Shown here piece after piece: positions 15,775-24,430 of a DNA stretch of 64,000 bases (its first letter is position 1; each line of letters begins with the position of its first letter). The position numbers and the translations under genes are program-made. Under the pieces are notes generated by a model, which had not been told where the DNA came from, did no database searches, and saw only the letters and a list, made by a program, of their open reading frames with translations. The DNA lies in contig JAFSNB010000019.1 in the NCBI GenBank assembly GCA_017447625.1, positions 1 through 64,000 on the forward strand, written 5' to 3'. This stretch comes from Bacteroidaceae bacterium (GTDB lineage: Bacteria; Bacteroidota; Bacteroidia; Bacteroidales; Bacteroidaceae).

Positions 15775-17244
15775 TTACTTTTTAATTTTTAATTTAAAGA
15801 ATGTCCCCACAGCTGCCAACGTCACCACAGCCGCGATGACGAGGGAGAGGGTGTAATCGAGATGCAGAGTGGTCGGCGAGACAAGGAAGAAATCCACCAC
15901 TACCATAGTCATGAAGACGGCCGGAAGGAGTGTCAGCCAGTAACACTTGCCCTCGCGCGACAGATAGATTGTGCAGATCCACAGCGTTACGGCCGCCATA
16001 GCCTGCGTCCCCCAAGCCACATATTGCCACACGGTGCTGAAACCAGACGGGTTACCAATCTGCCAAGCCAGCAGGGCGATTCCTACGGCGAACACGGGCA
16101 GACTGAGCATCAGTCGGCTGCGGGCAGATGTCTGTTTCAGACCAAAAGCCTCAGCAAGAATCAGACGGGCGGCGCGGAACGAACTGCCGCCTGTGGTTAT
16201 CGGGGCAGCCACGACTCCGAGCAGAGCGAGCACGCTGCCAACGATTCCAAGCCAGCTAGCGCAGATGATAGTCACCACAGTAGGAGCATCGAAATACTGT
16301 ATCAGCGAACGGGCTGTCTGTCCCTCGAAGGCTGCGATAATCTCAGGCGGGCACACCTCGCGCCATCCTCCGGAGAAGAAGAAATAATTGGAGAGAGTGG
16401 CCCAGACCAGAGCCACAACGCCTTCGGTTATCATCGCTCCGTAGAATATCGCACGGCCCTGACGCTCGCTTTTCATGCAACGGGCCATCATTGGCGACTG
16501 CGTAGCGTGAAAGCCGCTAACGGCTCCACAGGCAATCGTGACGAACAACGCCGGGAAGAGCGGCTGTTGCAGACCCAGACGTTCGGCGCCCCAGTTGCCA
16601 AGCCCATCCCACACCTCGGGCAGCGTGGGCTGTTTTATCACAAGCACGATACCCAAAGCCACAACCATAAAGAGCATGGACAGGGCAAAGGCAGGATATA
16701 TGCGGGCTATCAGTTTGTCTATCGGCATCATCGTGGTGGCTACATAATATAGGAATATGAGCACCACCCACATCATCTTGTCGCCCCAGATGCCAGAAAG
16801 GATTATTGCCGGGCAATAGACGAAGAAGGCACCCACCAGAACCATCATCATCATAGTGAACACCACCATCGCATGACGTGAGCGGCTGCCAAGATAAATA
16901 CCCGTAAGTTCTGCCTGACCGCACCCGTCGTGACGCAACGAGAGCATTCCACTAAGATAATCGTGGACAGCTCCGCCGAATATACATCCGAAAACAATCC
17001 AGAGATAGGCCGACGGGCCGAACCAGGCACCCATTATAGCGCCGAAAATCGGGCCTGTACCGGCGATATTCAGAAACTGAATCATGAATATGCGCCAGCC
17101 CGGTAGCACGATATAATCGATGCCGTCTGCCTTTGCGATGGCAGGTGTGACGCGGTCGTCGGGGCCGAACACTCGCTCTGCCACACGTCCCCACACCATA
17201 TAGCCCACAATCAGGGCCACAAGACTAATAAAGAATGAAACCAT
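15775..17244 (-). CDS. cstA: CstA-family peptide/pyruvate transporter (short form)
   Basis: 489 residues with about 13 hydrophobic segments. The family core is clear: LPGWRIFMIQFLNIAGTGPIFGAIMGAWFG, FGCIFGGAVHDYLSGMLSLRHDG, and ACGAVSGFHATQSPMMARCM. It is shorter than the E. coli protein (about 700 residues), as usual for Bacteroidota. Family members import peptides or pyruvate across the inner membrane, often under carbon limitation. Ending 31 bases before pruA, it is plausibly the entry point for peptides that the downstream peptidase and catabolic enzymes process; that link is inference. No -7 element is visible directly upstream. Confidence 0.88.
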   Translation of the reverse strand: MVSFFISLVALIVGYMVWGRVAERVFGPDDRVTPAIAKADGIDYIVLPGWRIFMIQFLNIAGTGPIFGAIMGAWFGPSAYLWIVFGCIFGGAVHDYLSGMLSLRHDGCGQAELTGIYLGSRSRHAMVVFTMMMMVLVGAFFVYCPAIILSGIWGDKMMWVVLIFLYYVATTMMPIDKLIARIYPAFALSMLFMVVALGIVLVIKQPTLPEVWDGLGNWGAERLGLQQPLFPALFVTIACGAVSGFHATQSPMMARCMKSERQGRAIFYGAMITEGVVALVWATLSNYFFFSGGWREVCPPEIIAAFEGQTARSLIQYFDAPTVVTIICASWLGIVGSVLALLGVVAAPITTGGSSFRAARLILAEAFGLKQTSARSRLMLSLPVFAVGIALLAWQIGNPSGFSTVWQYVAWGTQAMAAVTLWICTIYLSREGKCYWLTLLPAVFMTMVVVDFFLVSPTTLHLDYTLSLVIAAVVTLAAVGTFFKLKIKK

Positions 17245-17442
17245 GTTTTAAATAGGACCCCCTCCTCACTCCCCCTGTAGGGGGAGGGTGAAATGAGAAC
17301 AAGAGGTGTTTGTTTTAGTGTTATAAAATATAATCCGTTAAATTCGTGTAATCCGTTGTTGATAATAATATTTTCGTTTTATTCGTCAAATTACTGCGTT
17401 TATTGTTAGCAGTCTGCCCAATTATGAATTATGAATTATGCA
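17245..17442. other. Intergenic with GC palindrome and ATTCATAATT repeats
   Basis: Holds a GC palindrome of the CTCCCCCTGTAGGGGGAGGG type (17258-17290) and, at 17420-17450, a run of AATTATGAATTATGAATTAT type that recurs at 19338, 33830 and 39670. No gene is seen. Confidence 0.6.
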
Positions 17443-19308
17443 TTATGAATTGATTTCAAGCCACCGCATCTCCTTCTCGTCCAGTTCATCGGTGAGTTGT
17501 GGCAGACGGCGGCTCTTTTCCGTCAGTTCTTCCACAGAGAGCGTACCGCTGCAAAGAGCGGTTTCCAAGGCTTTCTTCTCGGCCTCTAATGCGGCAATCT
17601 CGGCCTCTAAAGCCTCCAGCTCCTTCCGCTCCTTGAAAGAGAGGCGGCGAGGAGAAGAAGAAGAAGACCCACTCCCCGCTCTCCCATCAGGGAGAGAGCC
17701 TCGCTCCGCTCGATTGCTGCGCGATGATTTCCCGTCGGCTGCATCTGCTCGGCTGCTGCGCGCAGCCTTCTCCCCTCCCTGACGGGCAGGGCCGGGGTTG
17801 GGTCTGCTGGTACTTTGTCTATACTGCGTATAATTCCCGGGGAAGTCCTTCACTACCCCATCGCCCTGAAACACCAGCAGGTGATCTACCACCTTGTCCA
17901 TGAAGTAGCGGTCGTGGCTCACCACAATAACGCACCCACGGAATGTCCTGAGATAATCCTCGAGGATATTAAGCGTCACGATGTCGAGGTCGTTGGTCGG
18001 CTCGTCGAGAATGAGGAAATTAGGATTCTGCATCAGAACGGTGCAGAGATAGAGCCGCCGGCGTTCTCCACCCGACAGCTTGTATATGTAATTCTGCTGT
18101 TGCAGAGGTGAAAACAGGAAATGCTGCAGAAACTGCATCGCCGACAGCTGACGTCCGCCGCCCAAATCCACATATTCGGCTACGCGGCGCACGGCATCGA
18201 TGACCTTCATCTGATCGTCGAACTGCATCCCGTCCTGAGAGAAATAGCCAAAACGCACGGTCTCGCCGATAACGAAGCGTCCGCTGTCTGGCTTCACTTC
18301 GCCCAGCAGCATCTTCACGAACGTGCTCTTGCCTGTGCCGTTGGCTCCCACTATACCCATCTTCTCATAGCGCGAGAAATTATAGTAGAAGTCCTTCAGA
18401 ATCACCTTTGGCTCGCCGCCATCTTCTCTTGGCGGGAAGGTCTTGGACACATATTCGGCCTCGAATATCTTCGAGCCTATATATGCGGCGTTCAGCTGCA
18501 GGCTCACCGTCTTCTCTTCTGTCTGCTGATGAGCCTTAGCCTCCAGTTCGTAAAACGCATCCTTGCGGTAGTTGGCTTTGTGGCCGCGTGCCTGGGGCAT
18601 TCGCCGCATCCACTCGAGTTCGTACCTATATAAATTATTCGCGCGCGCGATTTCAGCGTTAGTGGCATCAATGCGCTCCTGACGCTTTTCCAGATAATAC
18701 TCGTAGTTTCCGCGATAGGTGTATAGGCGCTCGCCGTCCAACTCAAGAATCACAGAGCAGACGCGGTCCAGAAAATAACGGTCGTGCGTCACCATCAACA
18801 GCGTCATACAAGAGCGGCCCAGATAGGTCTCAAGCCACTCTATCATCTGCAGGTCGAGATGGTTCGTGGGCTCGTCCAGGATGAGCATGTCCAGCTCGCG
18901 GCACAACACATTGGCCAGAGCTACCCTCTTCAACTGTCCGCCGCTCAGTTCGCGCACAGGCTGCCCGTGGTCGCGGATGTCCAGTTTTGTCAGATATTCC
19001 TGAATACGGCGCGGCTCCTCGTCACATTGCCAGAGACAAGCCTCCATAACCGACATCTCAGGCGGATATTCAGGAATCTGCTCCAGATAAGCCACCTTCA
19101 GGTCGCGCCGCCATGTGATAGTGCCTTCGTCAGCCGCCTGTCTCCCCGCGATGATATTGAGCAGAGAGGTCTTCCCTTCGCCGTTCTTCGCAATAAGCCC
19201 CACGCGCTGTCCCTCTGCGATTCCAAACGAGAGGTCGCGGAACAAGGTCTTGTCACCGACGTGGTATGTGAGGCCTTCCACCTGCAAAAAGGGATTGACT
19301 GCTGCCAT
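17443..19308 (-). CDS. ABC-F ATPase (Uup/EttA-like), ribosome-associated
   Basis: 621 residues with two ABC ATPase domains and no membrane segment. Domain 1: GLIAKNGEGKTSLLN (Walker A), LSGGQLKRVALANVL, DEPTNHLD. Domain 2: GIVGANGTGKSTFVK, LSGGERRRLYL, DEPTNDLD. An ABC-F linker of charged helices lies between them. The C-terminal helical domain (FKERKELEALEAEIAALEAEK) is of the Uup type. Such proteins bind the ribosomal E site and modulate translation or resolve stalled complexes. Between domain 2 and the C-terminal coiled coil is a low-complexity stretch of about 60 residues rich in Arg, Ser and Gly, written by GC palindromes (17668-17805). Divergent from rho, with its own promoter. Confidence 0.9.
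   Translation of the reverse strand: MAAVNPFLQVEGLTYHVGDKTLFRDLSFGIAEGQRVGLIAKNGEGKTSLLNIIAGRQAADEGTITWRRDLKVAYLEQIPEYPPEMSVMEACLWQCDEEPRRIQEYLTKLDIRDHGQPVRELSGGQLKRVALANVLCRELDMLILDEPTNHLDLQMIEWLETYLGRSCMTLLMVTHDRYFLDRVCSVILELDGERLYTYRGNYEYYLEKRQERIDATNAEIARANNLYRYELEWMRRMPQARGHKANYRKDAFYELEAKAHQQTEEKTVSLQLNAAYIGSKIFEAEYVSKTFPPREDGGEPKVILKDFYYNFSRYEKMGIVGANGTGKSTFVKMLLGEVKPDSGRFVIGETVRFGYFSQDGMQFDDQMKVIDAVRRVAEYVDLGGGRQLSAMQFLQHFLFSPLQQQNYIYKLSGGERRRLYLCTVLMQNPNFLILDEPTNDLDIVTLNILEDYLRTFRGCVIVVSHDRYFMDKVVDHLLVFQGDGVVKDFPGNYTQYRQSTSRPNPGPARQGGEKAARSSRADAADGKSSRSNRAERGSLPDGRAGSGSSSSSPRRLSFKERKELEALEAEIAALEAEKKALETALCSGTLSVEELTEKSRRLPQLTDELDEKEMRWLEINS
17668..17805. repeat. GC palindromes inside the ABC-F gene
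   Basis: Two A2-type copies: one at about 17668-17700 (CTCTCCCATCAGGGAGAG core) and one at about 17768-17805 (CTCCCCTCCCTGACGGG core, the same as in metH at 45915-45951). They encode SLPDGRAGSG and NPGPARQGGEK in the interdomain linker. Confidence 0.7.
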
Positions 19309-19327
19309 ATTTATGCTTTTTCGGGCA

Positions 19328-19335
19328 CAAAGATA
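19328..19335 (-). promoter_or_regulatory. -7 element, ABC-F gene promoter
   Basis: TATCTTTG on the minus strand (consensus TAnnTTTG), about 20 bases before the ATG at 19308. AATTCATAATT repeats lie immediately upstream. Confidence 0.6.
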
Positions 19336-19430
19336 CGATTAATTCATAATTCGTAATTCATAATTCTTAATTATTTCTCTTTTCTCATTAAAATTTTCCC
19401 AATAAATTTTTCCCTTTTAATAATTTGTCG

Positions 19431-19439
19431 TACCTTTGC
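19431..19439 (+). promoter_or_regulatory. -7 element, rho promoter
   Basis: TACCTTTGC, giving a leader of about 95 bases before the ATG at 19539. The leader contains GGCGGCTAAGCCCGC near 19516, a possible small hairpin; autogenous control of rho is common but not demonstrated by this sequence. Confidence 0.7.
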
Positions 19440-19538
19440 ACCCGAAACAGAGAAATATCTGTTCTTTGTTTCACTTTTATAGTTATTAATAATTCCCTTA
19501 TTTTAATATCCAACAGGCGGCTAAGCCCGCACATTTCT

Positions 19539-21437
19539 ATGCACACAAAGGACGAGTTGGAAAGCCTTTCCATTGAACAATTGCGTGAAATCGCAAAGGC
19601 ACTCCATGTATCAGTAAAGTCAAATGCTGAGAAAATTGACATAATTTACGCTATTATAGACGAAGAGAGTCTTCATCCTCTGCCCGAAGTAAAACCCGCT
19701 CCCAAAAAGCGCGGACGCAAGAGCAAGGCTGAGAAGGAGGCTATGCTGGCTGCTCAGGCTGCTGCCGAGGCCGAAGATGCCAAGAAGACTGAAGAGGTTC
19801 AAAAAGTTCAAAAAGTTCAAGAGGTTCAAGAGGTTCAAGAAACCTCTGAAACTCCAGCCGCACCCGCTCCCAAAAAGCGCGGACGCAAGAGCAAAGCCGA
19901 GAAAGAGGCCGAGAAGGCTGCCCAGGCCCTGCTTTTCGAGGGTACAGAGCCAACAAATGACAAAGAGGTTCAAGAAGCTCAAGAGGTTCAAGAAGTTCAA
20001 GAGAGTTCTGACACCACCCTACCCCCATCAGCATCTCTCCCCCCCACGGGGGGAGCCGGAGAGGGGCTTGAGGAGCCTGAGGGTTCTGAGTTGCTCGACG
20101 CTGATGTCGAAGCATTCTTCCGCGCCAACGAGCCTGACTTCATAGTCACGATTCCAATACCGGACATTGAGGAAGATGCCATCGACGGACTCAACGACCC
20201 CGCCTCACACCGCCGGGAAGAGACCCCGCAGTTTATCCAGAACCTCTCGGCCGCTCAGCCGCAGGCACCTGCCCCACAGGCCAAGGCCGAAGAGCGCCAC
20301 GCCGCCACCCGCTACGATTTCGGTGACCTCATCAAAGCCGAGGGAGTGTTGGAAGTGGCCAACGAGGGCTTCGGCTACCTGCGTTCATCCGACTACAATT
20401 ATCTTGCCAGCCCCGACGACGTTTATGTATCGCAGCAGCAGATAAAACAATACGGTCTGAAGACAGGCGACGTGGTTGAAGGTGCCATACGTCCGCCGCG
20501 CGAGGGCGAGAAATACTATCCCATGCTCTCCGTAGAGCATGTGAACGGCGTTGACCCAGCCCGCATCCGCGACCGTCAGGCATTCGAGCACCTCACTCCC
20601 CTCTTCCCCGACGAGAAGTTCCGCCTCTGTCAGGGCTACAACGACAGCACCAGCGTGCGCGTCGTGGACCTCTTCTCACCCATCGGCAAGGGACAGCGCG
20701 CCCTCATCGTGGCTCAGCCCAAGACCGGTAAGACCATCCTGATGAAGGACATCGCCAACGCCATCGCAGCCAACCACCCCGAAGCATATCTGATGATGCT
20801 GCTCATCGACGAGCGCCCCGAGGAGGTGACAGACATGGCCCGTACCGTCAACGCTGAGGTAATCGCCTCCACCTTCGACGAGCCCGCCGAACGCCACGTG
20901 AAGATTGCCGGTATCGTGCTTGAGAAGGCAAAGCGTATGGTCGAGTGCGGTCACGACGTAGTCATCTTCCTCGACAGCATCACCCGTCTGGCACGCGCTT
21001 ACAACACCGTTGCACCCGCCAGTGGCAAGATCCTCTCCGGAGGTGTAGATGCCCAGGCTCTGCACAAGCCCAAGCGTTTCTTCGGTGCCGCACGTAACAT
21101 CGAGGGCGGCGGCTCTCTCACCATTATCGCCACAGCCCTCATCGACACCGGTTCAAAGATGGACGAGGTCATCTTCGAGGAATTCAAGGGAACTGGTAAC
21201 ATGGAGCTGCAGCTCGACCGCACTCTGGCCAACAAGCGCATCTTCCCTGCCGTGAACATAATCGCCAGCAGCACCCGCCGCGACGACCTGCTTCACGACA
21301 AGACTACTTTGGACCGTATGTGGATTCTCCGCAAGTACCTCTCCGACATGACTCCCATCGAAGCCATGAACGAGCTGAAGAGCCGCCTCGAAGGCACAAA
21401 GGACAACGAGGAATTCCTCATCAGCATGAACTCGTAA
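19539..21437 (+). CDS. rho: Transcription termination factor Rho with extended disordered region
   Basis: 632 residues against about 420 in E. coli. Residues 1-45 form the Rho N-terminal helical domain ([20 protein letters not shown]). A disordered region of about 230 residues follows: two [13 protein letters not shown] basic blocks resembling AT-hooks, EVQ tandem repeats encoded by a 9-base GTTCAAGAG repeat, and an in-frame GC palindrome ([10 protein letters not shown]). Then come the RNA-binding domain ([21 protein letters not shown]) and the RecA-like ATPase with Walker [15 protein letters not shown], the [11 protein letters not shown] segment and [11 protein letters not shown]. An inserted disordered region in Rho of Bacteroides has been linked to phase separation; the same may hold here. 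The start at 19539 is chosen over an upstream TTG (19425) that lies before the promoter. Confidence 0.95.
   Translation: MHTKDELESLSIEQLREIAKALHVSVKSNAEKIDIIYAIIDEESLHPLPEVKPAPKKRGRKSKAEKEAMLAAQAAAEAEDAKKTEEVQKVQKVQEVQEVQETSETPAAPAPKKRGRKSKAEKEAEKAAQALLFEGTEPTNDKEVQEAQEVQEVQESSDTTLPPSASLPPTGGAGEGLEEPEGSELLDADVEAFFRANEPDFIVTIPIPDIEEDAIDGLNDPASHRREETPQFIQNLSAAQPQAPAPQAKAEERHAATRYDFGDLIKAEGVLEVANEGFGYLRSSDYNYLASPDDVYVSQQQIKQYGLKTGDVVEGAIRPPREGEKYYPMLSVEHVNGVDPARIRDRQAFEHLTPLFPDEKFRLCQGYNDSTSVRVVDLFSPIGKGQRALIVAQPKTGKTILMKDIANAIAANHPEAYLMMLLIDERPEEVTDMARTVNAEVIASTFDEPAERHVKIAGIVLEKAKRMVECGHDVVIFLDSITRLARAYNTVAPASGKILSGGVDAQALHKPKRFFGAARNIEGGGSLTIIATALIDTGSKMDEVIFEEFKGTGNMELQLDRTLANKRIFPAVNIIASSTRRDDLLHDKTTLDRMWILRKYLSDMTPIEAMNELKSRLEGTKDNEEFLISMNS
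19797..20020 (+). repeat. GTTCAAGAG tandem repeats in rho
   Basis: Two blocks (19797-19840 and 19965-20003) of the 9-base unit GTTCAAGAG/GTTCAAAAA, in frame, encoding VQE/VQK repeats. They flank a near-duplicate of the segment encoding [16 protein letters not shown], itself duplicated at 19685-19740 and 19860-19915, so the whole region has grown by duplication. Confidence 0.8.
20032..20074 (+). repeat. A1 GC palindrome inside rho
   Basis: Core CTCCCCCCCACGGGGGGAG at 20037-20055 followed by CCGGAGAGGGG; read in frame as [10 protein letters not shown] within the disordered region. Confidence 0.8.
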
Positions 21438-21505
21438 CATTCCCCGACGAGAAACCTCCCTTGACGAAAAACAACATACGTTCTCACTTATAGAACTTAA
21501 AACCA

Positions 21506-21550
21506 AATCCCCCGAACCAGACATCGTGCCGAGTTCGGGGGATTTTTTTT
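21506..21550 (+). terminator. Intrinsic terminator of rho
   Basis: AATCCCCCGAAC (21506-21517) pairs with GTTCGGGGGATT (21533-21544), followed by a run of T residues. A textbook terminator about 70 bases after the rho stop. Confidence 0.9.
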
Positions 21551-21589
21551 AATAATCGTATGCGTTTCCTCTGCAATAATTATGCCTTA

Positions 21590-22009
21590 TTAACCCAAAG
21601 ACATAAAATCGGCGCGGAATTGTTTTTCCCTCATCAACATGATGTCCTGGACGTTGGCGATGATGCTGGCGATGCCGAAACTCATCAACAGGGCGAGGGC
21701 GGCAGTCGTGATGAGTCGGGAATTCTCTGCTATCCACAACAGGAAGCTATTCTCTATGCTGAAGGTGAATAAGGGGACTTCGGCAGGCATTGAAAGCACA
21801 AAAGCTATGGTGAAGGCACCGCTAATAATGCCCACGACAAATGCGGCGACCGTAGCCATCTTGTAACGGCGGATGGTGGTTTCCTGATGCTTCTTGATGT
21901 ATTCCACAGAATCCAGACGTTTGGTGAGTTTGGCCATGAAGTCGGCGTTGTCGTTGAAATGCGGCGTCTGAGAGAGGAAGAGTTCCTCCAGAGCTTTATC
22001 TTTTGTCAT
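21590..22009 (-). CDS. Small membrane protein, possible anti-sigma partner
   Basis: 139 residues: a soluble N-terminal part of about 50 residues (FLSQTPHFNDNADFMAKLTKRLDSVEYIKKHQ), then two transmembrane helices (about 51-74 and 98-118) and a short tail. Its start overlaps the sigma-factor stop by 4 bases (ATGA), so the two are translationally coupled. Position and topology suggest a membrane-bound partner that binds the ECF sigma factor, but there is no zinc-finger anti-sigma motif, so this is inference. No homologous function recognised. Confidence 0.6.
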   Translation of the reverse strand: MTKDKALEELFLSQTPHFNDNADFMAKLTKRLDSVEYIKKHQETTIRRYKMATVAAFVVGIISGAFTIAFVLSMPAEVPLFTFSIENSFLLWIAENSRLITTAALALLMSFGIASIIANVQDIMLMREKQFRADFMSLG

Positions 22010-22482
22010 AACTGTAGTCTTTCTTTTAGTTTGTCGCGTCCACGTGATAGTTGCTTCTTGACAGCATCCTCAGAGGTTTCCGTAATGGTTGCAATTTCTT
22101 TGATACTATATCCGCTAAGGTAGAATAGCGTGATAGCAGAGCGTTCCTTGGGCGGAAGAGTACGAAGAGCGAGATATAGATTCTGATGCTCGAAAGAATC
22201 GTCAGCAGCCGTATTGCTGACAAGCGTTCGTGCCTCGTCGATGCTTTCCGTAGTGCGCATACTCGCCTTGTGATTGAGGAATGTGTTGTGGGCAATCTTG
22301 AAGAGCCACGAGCGGAAACGCCCCTTGTCCTGATAGCCCGCAGACGATAGATATGCCTTTACCAGCGTGTCCTGCGCCAAATCGTCGGCATCGCTCTTGT
22401 TACCACAGCAGAGGGCGAGCAGGAAACCTCTGAGGGCTTCCTGTTCGCGTTCCACATGCTTTATGAAAACTTCGCGGGTCAC
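22006..22482 (-). CDS. ECF-type RNA polymerase sigma factor
   Basis: 158 residues with sigma region 2 (LRGFLLALCCGNKSDADDLAQDTLVKAYLS, then KGRFRSWLFKIAHNTFLNH) and region 4 (LRTLPPKERSAITLFYLSGYSIKEIATITETSEDAVKKQLSRGRDKL, a helix-turn-helix). It directs RNA polymerase to a small regulon, probably including its own operon. The gene follows the upstream membrane-protein gene after 3 bases and overlaps the downstream one, forming a three-gene operon. Confidence 0.92.
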   Translation of the reverse strand: MTREVFIKHVEREQEALRGFLLALCCGNKSDADDLAQDTLVKAYLSSAGYQDKGRFRSWLFKIAHNTFLNHKASMRTTESIDEARTLVSNTAADDSFEHQNLYLALRTLPPKERSAITLFYLSGYSIKEIATITETSEDAVKKQLSRGRDKLKERLQL

Positions 22483-22485
22483 GAT

Positions 22486-22944
22486 CTATGCCTGAGTGGT
22501 CATTTTCTTTTCCTCTGCCTCAATCTCCTTGGCTAACAATTTCTTGCCGACAAAGTAGGTGACGAGGAAGGCGATTCCTATGCCTAGAAGAATTGCGCCA
22601 AAAAGACTGAATTGTTGAAGTGCTGCTGTAGGCATACCACCGATAAAACCTTGAATAATGCAATACCCTAAAATGGCAGCACCCAAGAATGCGATAATAC
22701 CACCCAAGAGCAGTTTACTCAACAGTTTTTCCTTCAGCAACTTCTTTTGCGGAGCCATCTTCTTGAGCAGATCCTCAACGTCCGTCTCTGCATTTTTCTC
22801 AATGGCCGCCAGCACTATCTGGGTGCGTTGGTTTGTTTCGTTAATTCTTCTGCGGTTATTCAGCCATACGATTAAGGTGGGGAGTGCAACTGCACCTAAG
22901 ATACAAAAGATCGTGATGATCATTTCTGTAACAAATAAATCCAT
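22486..22944 (-). CDS. Membrane protein of unknown function (DUF6249-like) in sigma-factor operon
   Basis: 152 residues. N-terminal helix (6-28), then a charged cytoplasmic segment (NRRRINETNQRTQIVLAAIEKNAETDVEDLLKKMAP), then two more helices (about 77-98 and 108-130) and a charged tail. First gene of the ECF operon. Similar small membrane proteins accompany ECF sigma factors in Bacteroidota; their role is not known. Upstream, an inverted repeat CTTGAAC (22979-22985) / GTTCAAG (23004-23010) lies about 40-60 bases before the start and could be an operator or part of the ECF promoter. Confidence 0.6.
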   Translation of the reverse strand: MDLFVTEMIITIFCILGAVALPTLIVWLNNRRRINETNQRTQIVLAAIEKNAETDVEDLLKKMAPQKKLLKEKLLSKLLLGGIIAFLGAAILGYCIIQGFIGGMPTAALQQFSLFGAILLGIGIAFLVTYFVGKKLLAKEIEAEEKKMTTQA

Positions 22945-22978
22945 AGTTTTATTATTTATTGGGTTTAACTTTTGTTAT

Positions 22979-23010
22979 CTTGAACCGATTCACTTATATA
23001 ACAGTTCAAG
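22979..23010. promoter_or_regulatory. Inverted repeat upstream of the ECF operon
   Basis: CTTGAAC and GTTCAAG separated by 18 bases, upstream of the first gene of the sigma operon. No TAnnTTTG element is present there, which fits an ECF-dependent promoter. Function inferred only. Confidence 0.35.
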
Positions 23011-23110
23011 AACGCAAAAGGTGACGTTGGGAAGAAAAAAACTCACGTTCAACCTATATGCAAGCATTTATGATGCAAGATTATTGCGGATAACAATATA
23101 TTTTGGGCTG

Positions 23111-24325
23111 TCATATAATATACTCCACATTGCTATTTAGGAAATCCTCCAGACTCACGCCACCAGTTCCTAGCACAAACGAACGCTTCGGGTGGAAGGC
23201 TTTCACAAACTCGGGCAACCCAGAATTCATCCCTCGCCTACCGCTCTTCACCTCAATGGCCGTCACTTCTCCATCGCGAACCACGACGAAATCCACCTCC
23301 TTATCCTTGTCCTTCTCATCCTTGTTCCTCGACGGCTCGCGCCAATAGTACACCTTATAGTCCAGCTCGTCTGCCATACTCATCAGGTGTGCACCCACGG
23401 CACTCTCCACCCAACGGCCCCACCCCTTTGTGTCAGTCCTGTCAGCCAGAAATCCACGCCCCTTGTAGGCCGTCAGCAAAGCGTTGTTATACACCTGAAA
23501 CTTCGGTATCGAGCCCCTCTTGCGTGCCTCATCGTTGGCATATTTCTGCAGGCCCGTCAACAAGGCGCATTGGTCCAGAATTTCCAGATAACTCGCCAGC
23601 GTTGTCACATTGCCAGCATCCTGCAACTGTCCCATTATCTTCGTGAGCGATAGTCTCTCAGCTGAATAGCTGCAGCCCAACTCGAACAGCTGCTTCATAA
23701 GAGCGGGTTTGTAGATGTTCGACGTCATGATCACGTCCTTCTCAATGGCCGGAGCCACCAGCGAGTCCTTGATGTATTTCCGCCACCTGCGCTCATCCTT
23801 TATCATGTGTGCAGGCCCGGGATAGCCGCCAAAATAGATATACTCGTCCAGCGACACCCCGAAAGCATCCCGCATTTCCTGCAGACTCCAATGGGGCATC
23901 CTGATCAGTTCAAACCTGCCCGCCAGCGATTCCGTCAGCCCCTTCTTCAGCAGCAGACGACTACTCCCCAACAGCACAACCTTCAGGTTCAGATGGTTTC
24001 GCGAGTCTGCGTCCCATTCCCGTTTCACTACCTCGCTCCAGTTCTCAATCTTCTGCACCTCGTCAATCACCAGCAGGTACTCGTCCAACTTCCTGAGCAT
24101 CATCGTGGTGCGGGCAGCCTCCCAAACGCGATGAATCCAGTCGCTGTCCTTCGGAATTACGGCATCCGCCACCTCTATAGTATTAGGGATGTTCACTTGT
24201 GCCAGCACCTGATCCACTAGAGTCGATTTACCAACCTGACGTGGACCGGCCAATACCTGCATGAATTTCCGAGGTTCCAGAATTCGTTCTTTCAACGTAT
24301 AGAACTGTTTACGAATATATTCCAT
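23111..24325 (-). CDS. AAA ATPase with DUF4143 (accessory-type)
   Basis: 404 residues. AAA_14 ATPase domain with Walker A LAGPRQVGKSTLVDQV and Walker B EYLLVIDEVQKIENW, then a DUF4143 region with a nuclease-like C-terminal segment (KDKEVDFVVVRDGEVTAIEVKSGRRGMN; the D ... ExK pattern recalls the PD-(D/E)xK fold). These proteins are common, patchily distributed and of unknown function in Bacteroidota, often multicopy. The upstream region consists of 22-bp tandem repeats (24344-24430). No neighbours in an operon. Patchy occurrence and flanking repeats suggest mobility. Confidence 0.85.
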   Translation of the reverse strand: MEYIRKQFYTLKERILEPRKFMQVLAGPRQVGKSTLVDQVLAQVNIPNTIEVADAVIPKDSDWIHRVWEAARTTMMLRKLDEYLLVIDEVQKIENWSEVVKREWDADSRNHLNLKVVLLGSSRLLLKKGLTESLAGRFELIRMPHWSLQEMRDAFGVSLDEYIYFGGYPGPAHMIKDERRWRKYIKDSLVAPAIEKDVIMTSNIYKPALMKQLFELGCSYSAERLSLTKIMGQLQDAGNVTTLASYLEILDQCALLTGLQKYANDEARKRGSIPKFQVYNNALLTAYKGRGFLADRTDTKGWGRWVESAVGAHLMSMADELDYKVYYWREPSRNKDEKDKDKEVDFVVVRDGEVTAIEVKSGRRGMNSGLPEFVKAFHPKRSFVLGTGGVSLEDFLNSNVEYII

Positions 24326-24343
24326 TACTCAAATCGATATATA

Positions 24344-24430
24344 AATTTACTCAATTCTCCTTACGATTTTACTCAATTCTCCTTACAATTTTACTCAATT
24401 TGCGCTGCAAATTTACTCAATTTACTTCAA
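24344..24430 (-). repeat. 22-bp tandem repeats upstream of the AAA ATPase gene
   Basis: Three exact-period 22-bp units sharing TTTTACTCAATT, plus a partial fourth, back to back with no spacers. A related tandem pair with the same 22-base period occurs in opposite orientation at 26154-26198. Confidence 0.8.

Noticed and set aside
22979-23010. Terminator after the AAA ATPase gene
   Set aside because: The arms are only 7 bases with an 18-base loop and no T tract, and they lie in the upstream region of the ECF operon; kept only as a possible operator.
24344-24430. Possible CRISPR array
   Set aside because: The 22-bp units are contiguous with no spacers and no cas genes are present, so they are plain tandem repeats. 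The GTTCAAGAG repeats in rho were rejected for the same reason.
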